Of a stretch of 64,000 bases of DNA, positions 1 through 10,410 are shown in pieces. Position 1 is the first letter of the stretch. Every line of letters starts with the position of its first letter. The translations under genes were made by a program, and so were the position numbers. Under the pieces are notes generated by a model that had not been told where the DNA came from, did not search any database, and worked only from the letters and a program-made list of their open reading frames with translations. Source of the DNA: Megalonaias nervosa (Eukaryota > Mollusca > Bivalvia > Unionida > Unionidae); the NCBI GenBank assembly GCA_016617855.1, contig JAECUM010001802.1, positions 62,001 through 126,000 on the forward strand, given 5' to 3'.

Positions 1-893
1 GGTGGTGGTAATTGTGTGTCTTCAGGAATTATTTGTAATTGTTCACGTACAAATCCACGTTGAGGAGCCGTCGAATCCAGTCTGTAGATTGCAGGTCTAC
101 CTGTGGATCTTACCACGCTGGAAATTGTATGTGTAGTCACACTCCAGATAGGATCAGTTGCTCTTTTTTTACCACCTTCAAGTTCACCAGGTTCATATAA
201 ATATCTTACAATTACATTACCTAGTACTGGTTGAGAAGAAGATTCACGTCGGCGTATTGGTATATATTTTTTTGTGATCGCATTAGCAGGCTTCATAGAA
301 GATGCACGAGTAATTTCATTATTTAACGCAGCTATCACACTTGGTAACCTTGCAACCCATTCACGAGATCTCTCCCCGGACTTAAAATCAGTGGATATTT
401 CCTTTGCATATTGATATCCAAATAACCGCTCAGCAAGTGTTCGATTAGATCGTTCAGCGATTGCCTGATCACGATGAATTTCAGTATGTCCTCGTCTGAT
501 TTTAACGTTATGTTTTTTCATCAACGATGATGCTGCACCAAGAAATTCTTTGCAAGGATCAACTTGTAATAGCTGTGGCCATCGCAAGTGTCCTCGTTGA
601 TAAATTCGTTCAAACGCAGATGCAACTTCAATTGCTGTCTTTGTTGATAATGGTTCAGCTTCTTTTTATCTACTTGCAACGTCAACGACGGTTAACGCGT
701 ATTTCTACGTGCGTGATTGACGTCTACCAATTTTAACGGTGTCATGTGGTAAAAATAAAATATCTGCTTGATGAACTTCGTTGGGATTGCTGACATCAAA
801 ATGTGCGTACTGAATTTTTGTAGGTGGTGGTAAATAAATTTGCCATATTGCCTTTTTCCAATATCCTCTTGATCTATAATAAACAGATTCCAT
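1..893 (-). pseudogene. Polinton-type retroviral-like integrase (rve), decayed and cut by the window edge
   Basis: DDE integrase of the Polinton/Maverick class, which would insert element DNA into the host genome. The reading frame starts at 893 and runs leftward out of the window. It shows the first catalytic Asp in HQADILFLPHD, the second in LLQVDPCKEFLG (about 543-563; the usual Gly after Pro is Cys here) and the catalytic Glu in AERSNRTLAERLF (about 440-460), spaced about 35 residues after the second Asp. Two in-frame stops (complement of 705-707 and 666-668) break an otherwise continuous frame, so it is a pseudogene. A basic C-terminal tail continues to position 1. It lies next to the PLA2 gene and shares its strand. 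The family call is confident; the start is not certain. Confidence 0.85.
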
Positions 894-909
894 TATAATA
901 GTTATATAA

Positions 910-1414
910 TTAATTACCAGCCCCTAACATTATTTTACCTTTTATAGCAGTTTTTACTAGGAAGCTAGCAAGTTTTTCTCTGAGAGATTTATCGGGCATA
1001 GAATTTAACGCATGAATCAATTTCACATCTGCGAGATGCCGTTGTTGTAAATCTTTGCTTTTATACGCAACATCATGAACATGACACGCTTGATCAGTCG
1101 CATTTATTGGATACTCTCCAGGTCTTGGTTGGTCTCGTTCATCAAGTCGGATATCAAGTCGAGTTCCAGGACCATAATAATTATATCCAGAAAGATGTTT
1201 CACACCAGGGTATTTTAGCCCATGGAGCTCCTGGTAATTTCCCTAATGAAGCAGCGATATCACCACCTGTCTTTGTCGATGAAATAAATTAATATTTTCT
1301 TATGCCACATTTTACACATTTGCCTGTAATTGCACGTCTTTTATTTTTTGTTGTTATTGTTGTTAATCCAGTGGTGGACGTGGGTACTCTGCATCGAACA
1401 CAATCAATATAAAC
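910..1414 (-). pseudogene. Zinc-ribbon plus parvovirus-VP1-type phospholipase A2 protein, broken
   Basis: The N-terminal part (about 1414-1290) has two CxxC knuckles, DCVRC and GKCVKC, separated by a Thr/Lys-rich linker, suggesting a four-Cys zinc ribbon. An in-frame TAA follows, then a segment with LPGAPWAK, then a one-base frame change near 1210 into a secreted-PLA2-like domain. That domain has a calcium-loop motif YNYYGPGTRL and the catalytic His-Asp pair in CHVHDVAY. PLA2 domains of this type occur in parvovirus VP1 and in Polinton/adintovirus proteins, where they are thought to help cross membranes. The Cys usually found before GPG is Tyr. The nearest long frame opens with GTG, not ATG, which fits a broken upstream half. 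The PLA2 call is strong; the fusion is inferred from adjacency and frame. Confidence 0.75.
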
Positions 1415-1508
1415 TCATATTCTTTATTATAGGGATATAATTGACTTCTCAGCGACACGAAAGCAAGAACCAGTAAAGCACCATCCAGCTCTACCAAATT
1501 CTCTCAGA

Positions 1509-2099
1509 ATGATAATAATAGGCCCATCTGGATCTGGTAAGACACAATTATTGCTTAATCTGATAATGAGATGGCTCAAGTGGGATAAATTATATTTGGT
1601 AGCACCATCTGTAGATGATCAATGGTGTTATGAAGTACTTAAAGATTATAACGAAAACGCAAAATTGCTGAATGAAGACGGCGATGATGTTGTTGATTTT
1701 ATTACCGATATTGATGAAGCCCCATCCATAGACGATCTTGATAGATTTATTAATAACCTAGTAGTATATGACGATATTATGTTAGATAAACAATCAAATC
1801 CAGCTCGGATATTTTCCATAGGCAGACACAAAAATACTGACGTGATTTATGTGATTCAGCGATATACACAAATACCTAAAGTGATCAGAGACAACTGCAA
1901 TATTGTAGTCGTGTTTAATAGAGTCGATACACATACTCTGCGAAATATTCATCAAACTTTATGTTCAGGAGATCTGGACATAATCAAGTTCAAAAACTTC
2001 TTTTCGAAAGCACAAGCTACCCCACACGGATTTATTACAATAAATTTACATGATCCAAGATCCAGGTATCGTATAGGTCTTGATAAAATGTTTGGTTAA
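1509..2099 (+). CDS. A32/FtsK-HerA-type genome-packaging ATPase of a Polinton
   Basis: A 196-residue P-loop ATPase that would power DNA packaging into the capsid. Walker A is GPSGSGKT at residues 5-12 and Walker B is LVVYDD at residues 84-89. A following segment, VIYVIQRYTQIPKVIRDN, fits the sensor/arginine-finger region of Polinton ATPases. The ATG at 1509 is the first in frame, but the codons from about 1433 upstream also look family-like (they include DFSA and HHPALPNSLRM) and no ATG precedes them, so the true N-terminus may lie in a lost exon or be frameshifted. The stop at 2097-2099 is 4 bp from the terminal module. This is the only long intact frame of the element and is opposite in strand to the integrase and PLA2 genes. 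Confidence 0.85.
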   Translation: MIIIGPSGSGKTQLLLNLIMRWLKWDKLYLVAPSVDDQWCYEVLKDYNENAKLLNEDGDDVVDFITDIDEAPSIDDLDRFINNLVVYDDIMLDKQSNPARIFSIGRHKNTDVIYVIQRYTQIPKVIRDNCNIVVVFNRVDTHTLRNIHQTLCSGDLDIIKFKNFFSKAQATPHGFITINLHDPRSRYRIGLDKMFG

Positions 2100-2103
2100 T
2101 TAC

Positions 2104-2346
2104 AGCAGCAGTGGAGGTGAACGACCAATATTGAATGACCCGGCGAGTAAACGAAACACACCATAAAATAAAAACAAAGAGTCGAAGACAAAGTAACGAG
2201 ATAAGCTAACCCAATTAGAGAAATCTCATGGTCAGTTAGAGGTTTTGGTTTAACGTTATCGACATTATTTTCAGCCTTCGTAGGAACCCTTATTTTTTAG
2301 ACAAATGACAATTCAGACAAATGGTCTGTTCACCTCCCCTGCTGCT
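2104..2346. repeat. Polinton terminal module A (243 bp) with its own 19 bp inverted ends
   Basis: The module starts with AGCAGCAGTGGAGGTGAAC (2104-2122) and ends with the inverted copy at 2328-2346, 18 of 19 bases matching. The interior resembles the module at 15804-16047 in the same orientation; shared blocks include AACCCAATTAGA and GGTCAGTTA. The outer border at 2346/2347 falls exactly where a C2H2 zinc-finger frame begins, so it looks like an element terminus. Polinton termini usually begin with AG, as here. Confidence 0.7.
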
Positions 2347-2912
2347 CATTTGAATGGTTTCTCTCCACTATGTATCCTCAAATGCAGATTTAGACTTGCA
2401 TTCTGAGTTAACATTTTATCACAAACGTTACACTTGATTGATTTCTCCCCAGTATGTGTCATCATGTGCCGTTTCAGATATTTATTCTGACTAAACAATT
2501 TATCACAGACATTACACTTGAATGGTTTCTCTCCAGAATGTGTCATCATGTACCTCTTCAAAGGAGGGCCATGCGTAAATACTTCATCACAAACTTCATA
2601 CTTGAATGGTTTCTCTCCAATTTGTACGCTCAGATGGTCATATAGATTTCCATTTTGATCGAACATTTTATCATAAACTTCACATTTGAATGGTTTCTTT
2701 CCAGTATATGTGTTCATGTGTCTTTTCAAATCACCATTCAGTGCAAGCATTTTCTCACCATCAAAGTGAATTTTAATCTCCAATATGTACTCGTATGGAG
2801 ATATATTACTAAACAAAGAAATGTCCCAAAACAGAACACGTTGAACAATGGCATCACAAAGGTGTGCATAAACATGGGTTACTATAAACACCAAAATACA
2901 CTGAAAAACCAA
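2347..2912 (-). pseudogene. C2H2 zinc-finger array, truncated by the Polinton terminus
   Basis: The minus-strand frame encodes about five tandem C2H2 fingers with TGEKPFK linkers. Two fingers lack a zinc ligand (KCEVYDKMF and KYEVCDEVF), so the array is degenerating. The frame runs through the linker HSGEKPFK and then hits TGA at the border of terminal module A, so the C-terminal fingers have been cut off. The upstream part (2913 and above) is not finger-like. Such proteins bind DNA in the nucleus. The identity of the parent gene is unknown; a related fragment lies at 6790-7128. Confidence 0.75.
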
Positions 2913-4277
2913 AATACACCGAAATACACTTATATTTACATGTTCTCGGTGTATATATCGGTGTACACACAGGAATTATGTTTTGTTTTTGTTTGAATAG
3001 TATTTCAGAACAAAATAAAATATGATTGGAGGGATTTTGATACGAAATATTTACTTTTTTCCTCATTATAGCTAAATTCATGCAATGGCGTCACAAGGTC
3101 GTACTTGATTCGATAATACGATCAACTTAGAATCGTAGTGTAACATACACAGAATGAAAGTGAAAAGAAAAGTACTCTCCGACATAACATTATATATTTA
3201 CTTTAACTTTTAATGACACAGTTTTTGTTGAATAAATAGCGTTTAATTTAATTGTTGTTTAAAAGGTTTCCCAATATTTGGCAATATTGAAACGTACTTA
3301 TATGCTACTTTTGTTAATATGACAGTTGATTGTAAAGGCGTTAAGAAGCCTACTTGGAAGTATGTGAAAAGGCCATATTCATAAAGGATTCGGAATTGAT
3401 GAGTTCATTTAATAGCCTAAGACACGAAAATAGGTGTACTGGTTTTGAAGTTGAATGTTGGATTCATTAGACCAAATGTTAGATTCCCAAAAGACTATGT
3501 TGCAGACAAGGTGCATTTTAATGAGAAAGGGCTTTTTTTGGAATGTGTTGTCTTTGCTGCAAAAATAATAAGTGTTTCTATAATAAACAATAAGTCGAAA
3601 GTCTGTCGTTAACCATTTTTATTTTCATTGATATATTCCAATAAATCCAACCGATAACAATCATCTGCCTGATTCACATTATACACATCACAGCCTGTTT
3701 ATGACAAAATCTCTACAGAAGTATTTTCAATGATCAGGTTTGGATCTTTAAGCAGTATTTATCACAGCTCATACATTAATCTTTTCTTTCTTTTATATTT
3801 GTTTGAATAATAATAAAAAGCAAAATAAACTTTAATTCAAATATATATGAATTATTTACTCTTTACGTGATGGGATAGGTATGATAAACGTCTAATCGAA
3901 GTACATATACAGAATGAAAGTGAGAAGTAGCAAAGTACCAAAAGTATCCAAGATAGTATATGCAGGAGTGAGAAGAGTGCGATTGTAACAGGCCAGGATA
4001 TATGATGATTGACAAAGACAACTCAGGAAAGCATTTTTGCAAAGAAAAACATTTTTTTTTGGCAAAATGTAATAGTTACATTTAATTACATACAAAGGTA
4101 TAGATTTCAATAAATGAATAATTTGAACACACAGATGACTTAATTAATCCATTAGTATTCAAGATTCTGTTCCTCTTGAAAATCGGACTTTAAGTCATGT
4201 TACTCATGGTAAAATAAACATAACCGAAAACAATAAAATAAAGCACATTATGATGAAATCTCTGGTTCATGTTTAGA
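2913..4277. other. No gene recognised; two diverged copies of a ~190 bp segment
   Basis: AT-rich DNA without a credible frame. A segment near 2985-3180 and another near 3786-3930 share order and wording: both have TTTGTTTGAATA, a run of AAAATAAA, and the block CAGAATGAAAGTGA (about 3150 and 3912). This suggests an old duplication or two copies of a dispersed repeat. Confidence 0.5.
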
Positions 4278-5484
4278 TTATTTTGCATTAATTGTCACAG
4301 TTCGTTCATTGATGTTTCGTTTCCTTTGTCCATGTTTTTGTCCGTTAATCCTTGGTGCAACAACATTTGTCTGATCGTCTGTAGATGCTATGCATTTTGT
4401 GTTTATGTCAATGTGGCGTCTAAAGCGTTTGTACAAGTTTGTGCGTTGTTGCTCTGTCATTTTTATCCATGCTGAGTTTGTTGACTGAAATTGTTGGTGA
4501 CTGTCATTTGCTTGTAACATGTTACTGTCACATGCATTTTACAAAGCATAAAAGTTTTGTCAAAGCCAAGTACAGTCTGCCCGGAGCAACAAGGAGTCTT
4601 AATGTCCGTTATTTGTTCATCTGTGTACAAAATTATACAAGGGGGTTTACCGCTGGTCCTGATAACTGATCGTACAAACAAGTTATTTTCAGTCACCAAA
4701 TTTTCGAGATGTCTGATTTGGTCAGCAATATTGTTGGCATGTCCTGGAGCTATTCTGTCCTTTGATTTTTGTTTTTGGTCATAAGTTTGTTGAAGTCCTT
4801 TCGGTTGGGACAGTCCATCATATTTTGAAGACAGTTTATTTAATATTTGATGCGGTTTCATATTTTCAGTCATTTCTGTGATGTGATCGAAAACATAGGT
4901 GTCCGCAAATATTCTGTCGCTTGTCACGAGTTTCCATGCGGCGTTAAACCAGGAAGTTTCCCTACGTATTCAACCAGTGACAAATTACTTGAAAGACCCC
5001 CCCTCCCTTAGCCATGTGACCCTCTTTTTGTACATAATGTTCTCTTTCAAGTGAAAGTTTTCTGAACCAGTGAGTGCTCTTGAAACTGCTCTGTATAAAC
5101 AGTTACTATCACCACCTACTGACATTGGTACAAGATCCCTTAAAAATGCTGGATGATACATTTGTAAAATTTCCACAGAAACTGCATCTTTCTCTCCATT
5201 GTTAGACATGCGCCCTGATTCTGGAATAAATATCCCGTAGGCGATAAGTTTACTTTCGGACTTTGCAGCATTGGTCAAGGAATTTTTTCCCTTCGAATGG
5301 AAAGCGTTCTGCAGTCTGGAAATATATTTTTACAGTGTTGTTTAAATAAAAACACAGACATGTCCTTAACGTCAACTTCATTGTTTAGCTTCATAAAAAT
5401 CAGAATCGGTGCAGTTTCTTCAATGTGCTCGACATTGTTATCTTCATAGAACGTGTGCAGGACGTGACTGGTATCAATGAACAC
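4278..5484 (-). pseudogene. OTU-domain plus DKTF transposase-like protein, broken
   Basis: Reading leftward there are several collinear pieces. At 5278-4985 an OTU-protease-like motif GGDSNCLYRAVSRAL gives the Asp and nucleophile Cys of the family. At 4927-4463 comes a segment with ILYTDEQITDI and VLGFDKTFMLC; the Asp of DKTF resembles the first catalytic Asp of MULE-type transposases. At 4520-4278 there is a basic, Lys/Arg-rich piece. The frames at 5275-5278 overlap by a frameshift, the 4927 frame begins without ATG, and the last two pieces overlap in different frames. I recognise the OTU/DKTF combination as a repeated invertebrate family but cannot name it. It is probably a dead mobile-element gene. 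Confidence 0.6.
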
Positions 5485-6529
5485 TTACGGTTGGTGTAAT
5501 ATTTCATAAGATTTTAGTGAATATACCAAGAAAGGTAGATTAAAGCATTAAGTTCGCCCAAGGGCAAGAACGGCCAGATATAGTTACACATAATTTAAGA
5601 TCATTGATTTTAAGAATCTTTGTCAACTGCAATTACAAATGTGGATTTCGTACATAGTATGAGCTGAAGTAGGCTTTGAAATGCATAGGTCCGTGAATTC
5701 AAATGAATGCAATATTAATAATGTATCGATTGGACAGAATATATTGATGGATACATGGAGAGATGCATGAAAATTATAAAAGTGTCACAAATGTGTAAAT
5801 TCATTTCAACGAAACATTCGGCACAAATAACTTTAATTAAATTCTTGGAATCATATAAATTCGATTAAAATATTTACTTGTAGAATAATAACAACAAACA
5901 ATATGTATTCATCAAAATTTATCTGTATGGTATGACTAAAATGCGAAAAGTGCGAAAAGTTACGAAAAATTACAAGAATATTGCAAAACGTTATGAAAAG
6001 CTCACTTAAAATTACATATTGACCGACTATTGTGACTTTGATTTTGAGTTTCAATTGATACTTATATTTCACGAATTAAATGATATTGTGTAGTGATTCG
6101 TTATACATGATATTTAATATATTTTTTAAAAAACTATTTCCAAAAAACTCCTTCAAGCGAATGCATATTTTTTGCGAAAAGGACTTACCCGTATGCAAAA
6201 CGGATCCACCAAGTTTTATTCTCAGTTGCAATGCATAATTTTGTTCAACAAATGAAATTGTAATGTCTATTAATTCATTTTCCATATCATTTAACACATC
6301 GTTTTAATAATGAGCGTGTATAGGATCTTACAGGAAATGGGGTTCTTTCAGGAATAGGACTTGCATGCCACAATGCTCTTGCCACGGTTTGAATCAATAG
6401 TTTGATTAGAGTCTATTTGTGCCGAATTTTCGTTGAAACGAATGCAGTCAAATCGAAAATAAGTGACTTCAAAGCTGCATTAAACCAACTTTCACTGTCC
6501 ATTCCGAATTCATCAATCTAAACAACTAA

Positions 6530-6531
<2 letters not shown>
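5485..6531. other. No gene recognised
   Basis: AT-rich sequence; the short minus-strand frames at 5851-6072 and 6076-6297 match nothing I know and look like low-complexity read-through. A short tandem of GCGAAAAGT-like words sits near 5940-5960. Confidence 0.5.

Positions 6532-6575
<44 letters not shown>
6532..6575. repeat. (CA)n microsatellite
   Basis: About 22 uninterrupted CA dinucleotides. Confidence 0.95.
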
Positions 6576-6577
<2 letters not shown>

Positions 6578-6705
6578 TTGCAATTCATGTCTTGTGAAAT
6601 TTTAAATTGAGATTTCAAGCCATTTTTTTAACATTCACTTTTTTGCAGTTTTTTTTTTATTATGTCATGATATGACTTGCATATACTTTTTTCATATTTG
6701 ACTGC

Positions 6706-6790
6706 TCTAGTGGCCTAAGTGGTCAGAGTGTCTGCCTCAGATGTGGGAGTTTGTGGGTTCGAACCCTGGCCGAGCCATACCAAAGACTTT
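6706..6790 (+). mobile_element. tRNA-derived SINE head, truncated
   Basis: The plus strand has an A-box-like GTGGCCTAAGTGGTCAGAG and a B-box-like GGGTTCGAACCC followed by CCGAGCCATACCAAAGAC. The same head, in inverse orientation, begins the SINE copies at 30019-30400 and 31670-31993. Only about 85 bp is present here, directly fused to the zinc-finger frame on the opposite strand. Confidence 0.7.
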
Positions 6791-7128
6791 TTAAAAAATA
6801 GTCTAAATGGTTTCTCTCCAGTATGTATCCTCAGATGATTATATAGTGTAACACTCTGACTAAACATTTTATCACAAAAGTCACATTTGAATGGCTTTTC
6901 TCCAGTATATGTCATGTGGTTCCTCAAATTAGCATGAAAAGTAAATGCTTTATCACAAACTTCACATTTGATTGATTTCTCCCCAGTATGTATCCCTGTA
7001 TGCTGCTTCAAAGATGACATCTGACTAAACATTTTATCGCAAACTTCACATTTAAATGGTTTCTTTCCAGTATGCATCCTCGTATGCTCCTTTAGACATT
7101 TATTGTGACTAAACATTTTATCACAAAC
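6790..7128 (-). pseudogene. C2H2 zinc-finger fragment (about four fingers)
   Basis: Four tandem fingers of the CEVCDKMFSQ/TGEKPFKC type. The finger sequences share the wording of the 2347-2912 array (CDKMFSQ, CNVCDK), so the two are probably parts or copies of the same gene family. The 5' side stops sharply near 7128, where finger coding is replaced by unrelated sequence. The 3' side leaves the last linker at about 6790 and reads into an antisense SINE head, adding a tail of about 28 non-finger residues. One inter-histidine linker is a residue short. It is a gene fragment, not a complete protein. Confidence 0.75.
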
Positions 7129-7130
7129 AT

Positions 7131-7800
7131 AGGTTGGGTCGGGAATCCGGGCACTTTTTCACATCCGGGCATTTTCAGTGCATAGCTACCACGACCGAAG
7201 TGAAAACAACTGTCATATTCCTATACCTGAGAGCTCAAGGTGTTTTATTGTTGTTGCCAGCTTGTTTTGAAGTTCATCTATTTTTGGGGATTTAATAATT
7301 CGTTCTCTAGAAAACTACACAAGTGCTTCACTTTTATAAAAGTTTTGGGAGAAAGATATTCAGTGGAAAATTATTCTGGACTTCAAAACAGAAACGTTAT
7401 AAACTGTGATTCAATCGAGGATTTGTTGCTATTAGTACAACAACTTCATCTGAAGTCATCGCCTCCATATTGGAATTTCATCGAGATTCGATCCTGGATT
7501 CAATTAGAACTGTTTAGCGATAGGACTTATATTTTTCAACTTTAGGATTAATTTTTGGATTATATTCACAAACCGTAAGTCCTATTTCCTATTTTTACAT
7601 TGTTTTCTAGGGAAATAAATTATTTTGTTAAAATATACAAAGATTGTTGGCTTCATTCTTTTCTCTTGTTATTTTTGTACGAACCTATACGTAACACGAT
7701 GATGATACAAACATCAGGCAATCCGTTTCACTCACACAGGCGATTAAGAAAGTTAGATCAGAGTTATCACGCGAATACCAAACAAATTATATTATGAGTT
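7131..7800 (+). other. LTR-like or promoter-proximal repeat with a GTAAGT...CTAG segment
   Basis: No protein is recognised. The stretch 7563-7700 contains GTAAGTCC, then a T-rich stretch, then TTTTCTAGGGAAATAAA and TTGTTGGCTT. The same order occurs in the same orientation at 58890-58990. A retroelement LTR with a polyadenylation signal is a reasonable guess; a shared 5' UTR intron is an alternative. The short plus-strand frames here are not convincing proteins. Confidence 0.4.
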
Positions 7801-8380
7801 CACGTGTAGTACAGTTGAAAAATTTGGTGTCCGATTGTTAACAATCGGATTGTGAAAGTGGTGAAAGTTTCACTGGTAACGGCTTGGAAACAAGCATACG
7901 CTCCAAGAAATTCGTGCAGTTATATAACTACATTTCACCTGTATATCTGTAAGAGCTCGGTAGTCGTGTTGTTAATAAGTACGGATCGTCTAGTTGAAAC
8001 TACTTCACATGTTCGAGTCTCGTTAAATGCAATAGACATATTGTCTTGCGTTTAGCGACAGATGCTATTATAATGGGAGGAGTAAAATTGTAAAAAAAAA
8101 ACAACTAATTCCAGGTGTAACTCGCCTGGAACCCCAAACCTCAAAGCGCCAGGGGTTCACTTAGGGGGTGTTTTTACTGCAACCCCTCTCGCGCTTAGCG
8201 ACGAACAAAAGCAGCCTAGACAGCCCTCTGAATCTCTAATATTTCGTTTCGCACTTAGCGATTCACCACGGGGGTATGTTTACTCACAACAATTACCCAA
8301 GATGAGATATATCAGACATCATTCAAACTGCTCGTCAGGTACTCCCTTTTTGCTATTTTCTTTCGTTTTGACTCGATATA
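7801..8380. other. No gene recognised; contains a 20 bp perfect palindrome
   Basis: TCCGATTGTTAACAATCGGA near 7832-7851 is a perfect palindrome. A hairpin CCAGG...CCTGG occurs near 8113-8131, and CGCTTAGCGA/CACTTAGCGA repeats occur near 8193 and 8252. No coding frame stands out. Confidence 0.5.
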
Positions 8381-8860
8381 TTTATAATATTTATTGTGAT
8401 CACAATGTTTATTTTTTTTTTTCTGATTAAAATCATTTTTATTTTTTTTATTATAATATTTTATTTCTTATTTTTTTATGTTTATTCTATTTTTTATTTT
8501 TATTCTAATCATAATATTTACTTTTGTATTTTTATTCTGATTCTTATTCGGATTATAATATTTATTCAGTTTCGGATTATGATATTTATTCAGATTCGGA
8601 TTATAATATTTATTCAAATTCAGATTATAATATTTATTAACATTTTAATTTTTTTATTTTGATTTTGATATTTTTAAGTTTATTTTTTATTTTGATTTTA
8701 ATTTTCATTTTTTGATTCTGATTTAAATTATATTTTTTTTATTCTGATTTTTATTTTTTACTTTTATTTTTGATTTTTATTTTTAGTTTTGATTCCGATT
8801 TTTTTTTTATTTTGATTTTTATTCTATGATTCTGATTATAATATTTATTGTTAATTTGCA
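8380..8860. repeat. T-rich low-complexity block
   Basis: Nearly 500 bp of TTTATT/GATTATAATATTTATTC-like words on the plus strand. The apparent 88-residue Ile/Phe frame inside is a composition artefact. Confidence 0.85.
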
Positions 8861-8989
8861 AACTTCAGTCACGTCACGAAGTCGATGATCTCGACGTTGA
8901 GGATCGACGATCTCACATACAAACTTATTGTTAAAAATTAATTTCTTAAATCATGCAGGTGGCCGTTCTAGTCAGTAAGTCTGAAATGT

Positions 8990-9790
8990 ATTCGTGACAA
9001 TAGCTGATTATGGCATCGTTGAAAAACCGTATTAACAGGTACTGACACAATTAAAAACCCATGGGGGACTTCTGGGGTAAATGAATATAAGATATATCCC
9101 TGCTGTGCCTGCCTGGATTTTTCATGATCTACTCCAGACCTAGACTGGGTCTGGTAGCTGCCATCGATTGCATTAAATACAAGATTGACTGCACTTGTTG
9201 ATGGAATACTGACAATACCTGGTAATATATGACGACCACCGCCGTCTGGATCATTGTTATGTTTGAGAATACCTGGAGGAGGGAATATATTTCTCCATGC
9301 TTCTAGTATCGTTGGAAAATATTCATCGATGATAGCGTTGACAGCAGGTTGTATTTTATCAATTTCAAGCCATGGTAATTTAAATGTTGACAGATCTGCA
9401 TCTGTGATTTTAAAATATGCAAGAAAATTATTCTTATATGTTTTTTTTCTTCTGGATAACGTGGAGCGGGGCCAGTTGTAAGGCCTATTACGAATTCACA
9501 ACCTTCATGAATGACAGTCTTTATCACAGATTCATGAAACAATTCAGCGTCCTATTTTACTTGGTTCAGATGTTGTATCATTGTAATGATTTTTTTTTTT
9601 GTTTAAGATTATCATTTGGAAACTCATGAAACGCATTGAAAACAGGTGAAATAATTGTTGTAATTCGTCACGTACATGTTTGTGTTCTTGTGTTATTTCT
9701 TTGGCCAGCGCTATACTAGAACGTCGACCCTTAACTTTTTCTTTTAGTATTTCTTCAGTGAAAATTACTTCAGAATATCCATTTGATATA
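8990..9790 (-). pseudogene. Polinton-associated protein of unknown function, heavily broken
   Basis: Minus-strand coding flavour is spread across several frames. One piece near 9790-9650 has EVIFTEEILKEKVKGRRSS and a charged helix. Another, at 9542-9303, has HEGCEFVIGLTTGPAPRYPE. A third, in a different frame near 9400-9050, has an acidic/proline-rich segment with IFPPPGILKHNNDPDGGG. An A-run near 9590-9600 is one frameshift site. It lies at the inner (left) limit of the capsid half of the element. I do not recognise the family. Loss of frame makes its length unclear. Confidence 0.4.
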
Positions 9791-9879
9791 ATTTTTAAAA
9801 ATCAGATCGTTCAGGCTCTGGTGGTCCTTGATGAACACGTGCTATCTCTGGCCATCCTAACACAGTTCGTATCGACGAT

Positions 9880-9951
<72 letters not shown>

Positions 9952-10381
9952 GCATAGTCGGGTGTTGATATTTCTATCGTGGCTGATAATGTTGGCTCCT
10001 GAACCGTGATAGCGATTTTAGATCTTTTCCTGTGATAGATTTAATCCTGCATTGGAATTCACTATTGATCAGTTCTATTTGATAATTGCCCATAGGAATA
10101 CCAACAACTTGCCAATCGGGAGTTCCATCAGATTTATTTTTATAAGAAAACACTAATGAATTATTTGCTTGCAACCTACCATATGACTTTGATCAAATAT
10201 TTGGCCAGCAGTAATATACTCGTAATTGTGCTAATGCTATTTCTTTGGCTGGAATTACTGTTGGAAAGCTAACGTCGAATTCAGGATTGGTTGAGCTCGC
10301 TGATATCATCATGGTTATTGGCGGTGTTGTATTAGCGATGGTTTTTTCAAGCAATTCTTGTGACGTAGTCATTAGTGACAT
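9790..10381 (-). pseudogene. Jelly-roll-like (penton- or fibre-type) Polinton structural protein, broken
   Basis: The frame opens with ATG at 10381. It has an N-terminal segment SSTNPEFDVSFPTVIPAKEI followed by IALAQLRVYYCWPNI, a TGA, then in the same frame NNSLVFSYKN and IPMGNYQIELINSEF. The pattern of 'unchanging-edge strand, short aromatic segment, IP-G-Y-I turn' is one I associate with small capsid or fibre proteins of invertebrate Polinton-like elements. A (TA)n microsatellite at 9882-9950 sits in the distal part, after which SIRTVLGWPEI continues. Function is inferred from family pattern and from its place among capsid genes. Confidence 0.45.
9882..9950. repeat. (TA)n microsatellite inside a capsid pseudogene
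   Basis: 69 bp of uninterrupted TA repeats interrupting the structural-protein frame. Confidence 0.95.
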
Positions 10382-10410
10382 TATTATTCTTATTTACTTC
10401 CCGATTTAAA

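Noticed and set aside
8396..8662. 88-codon hydrophobic frame as a membrane protein
   Set aside because: Composition artefact of the T-rich block.
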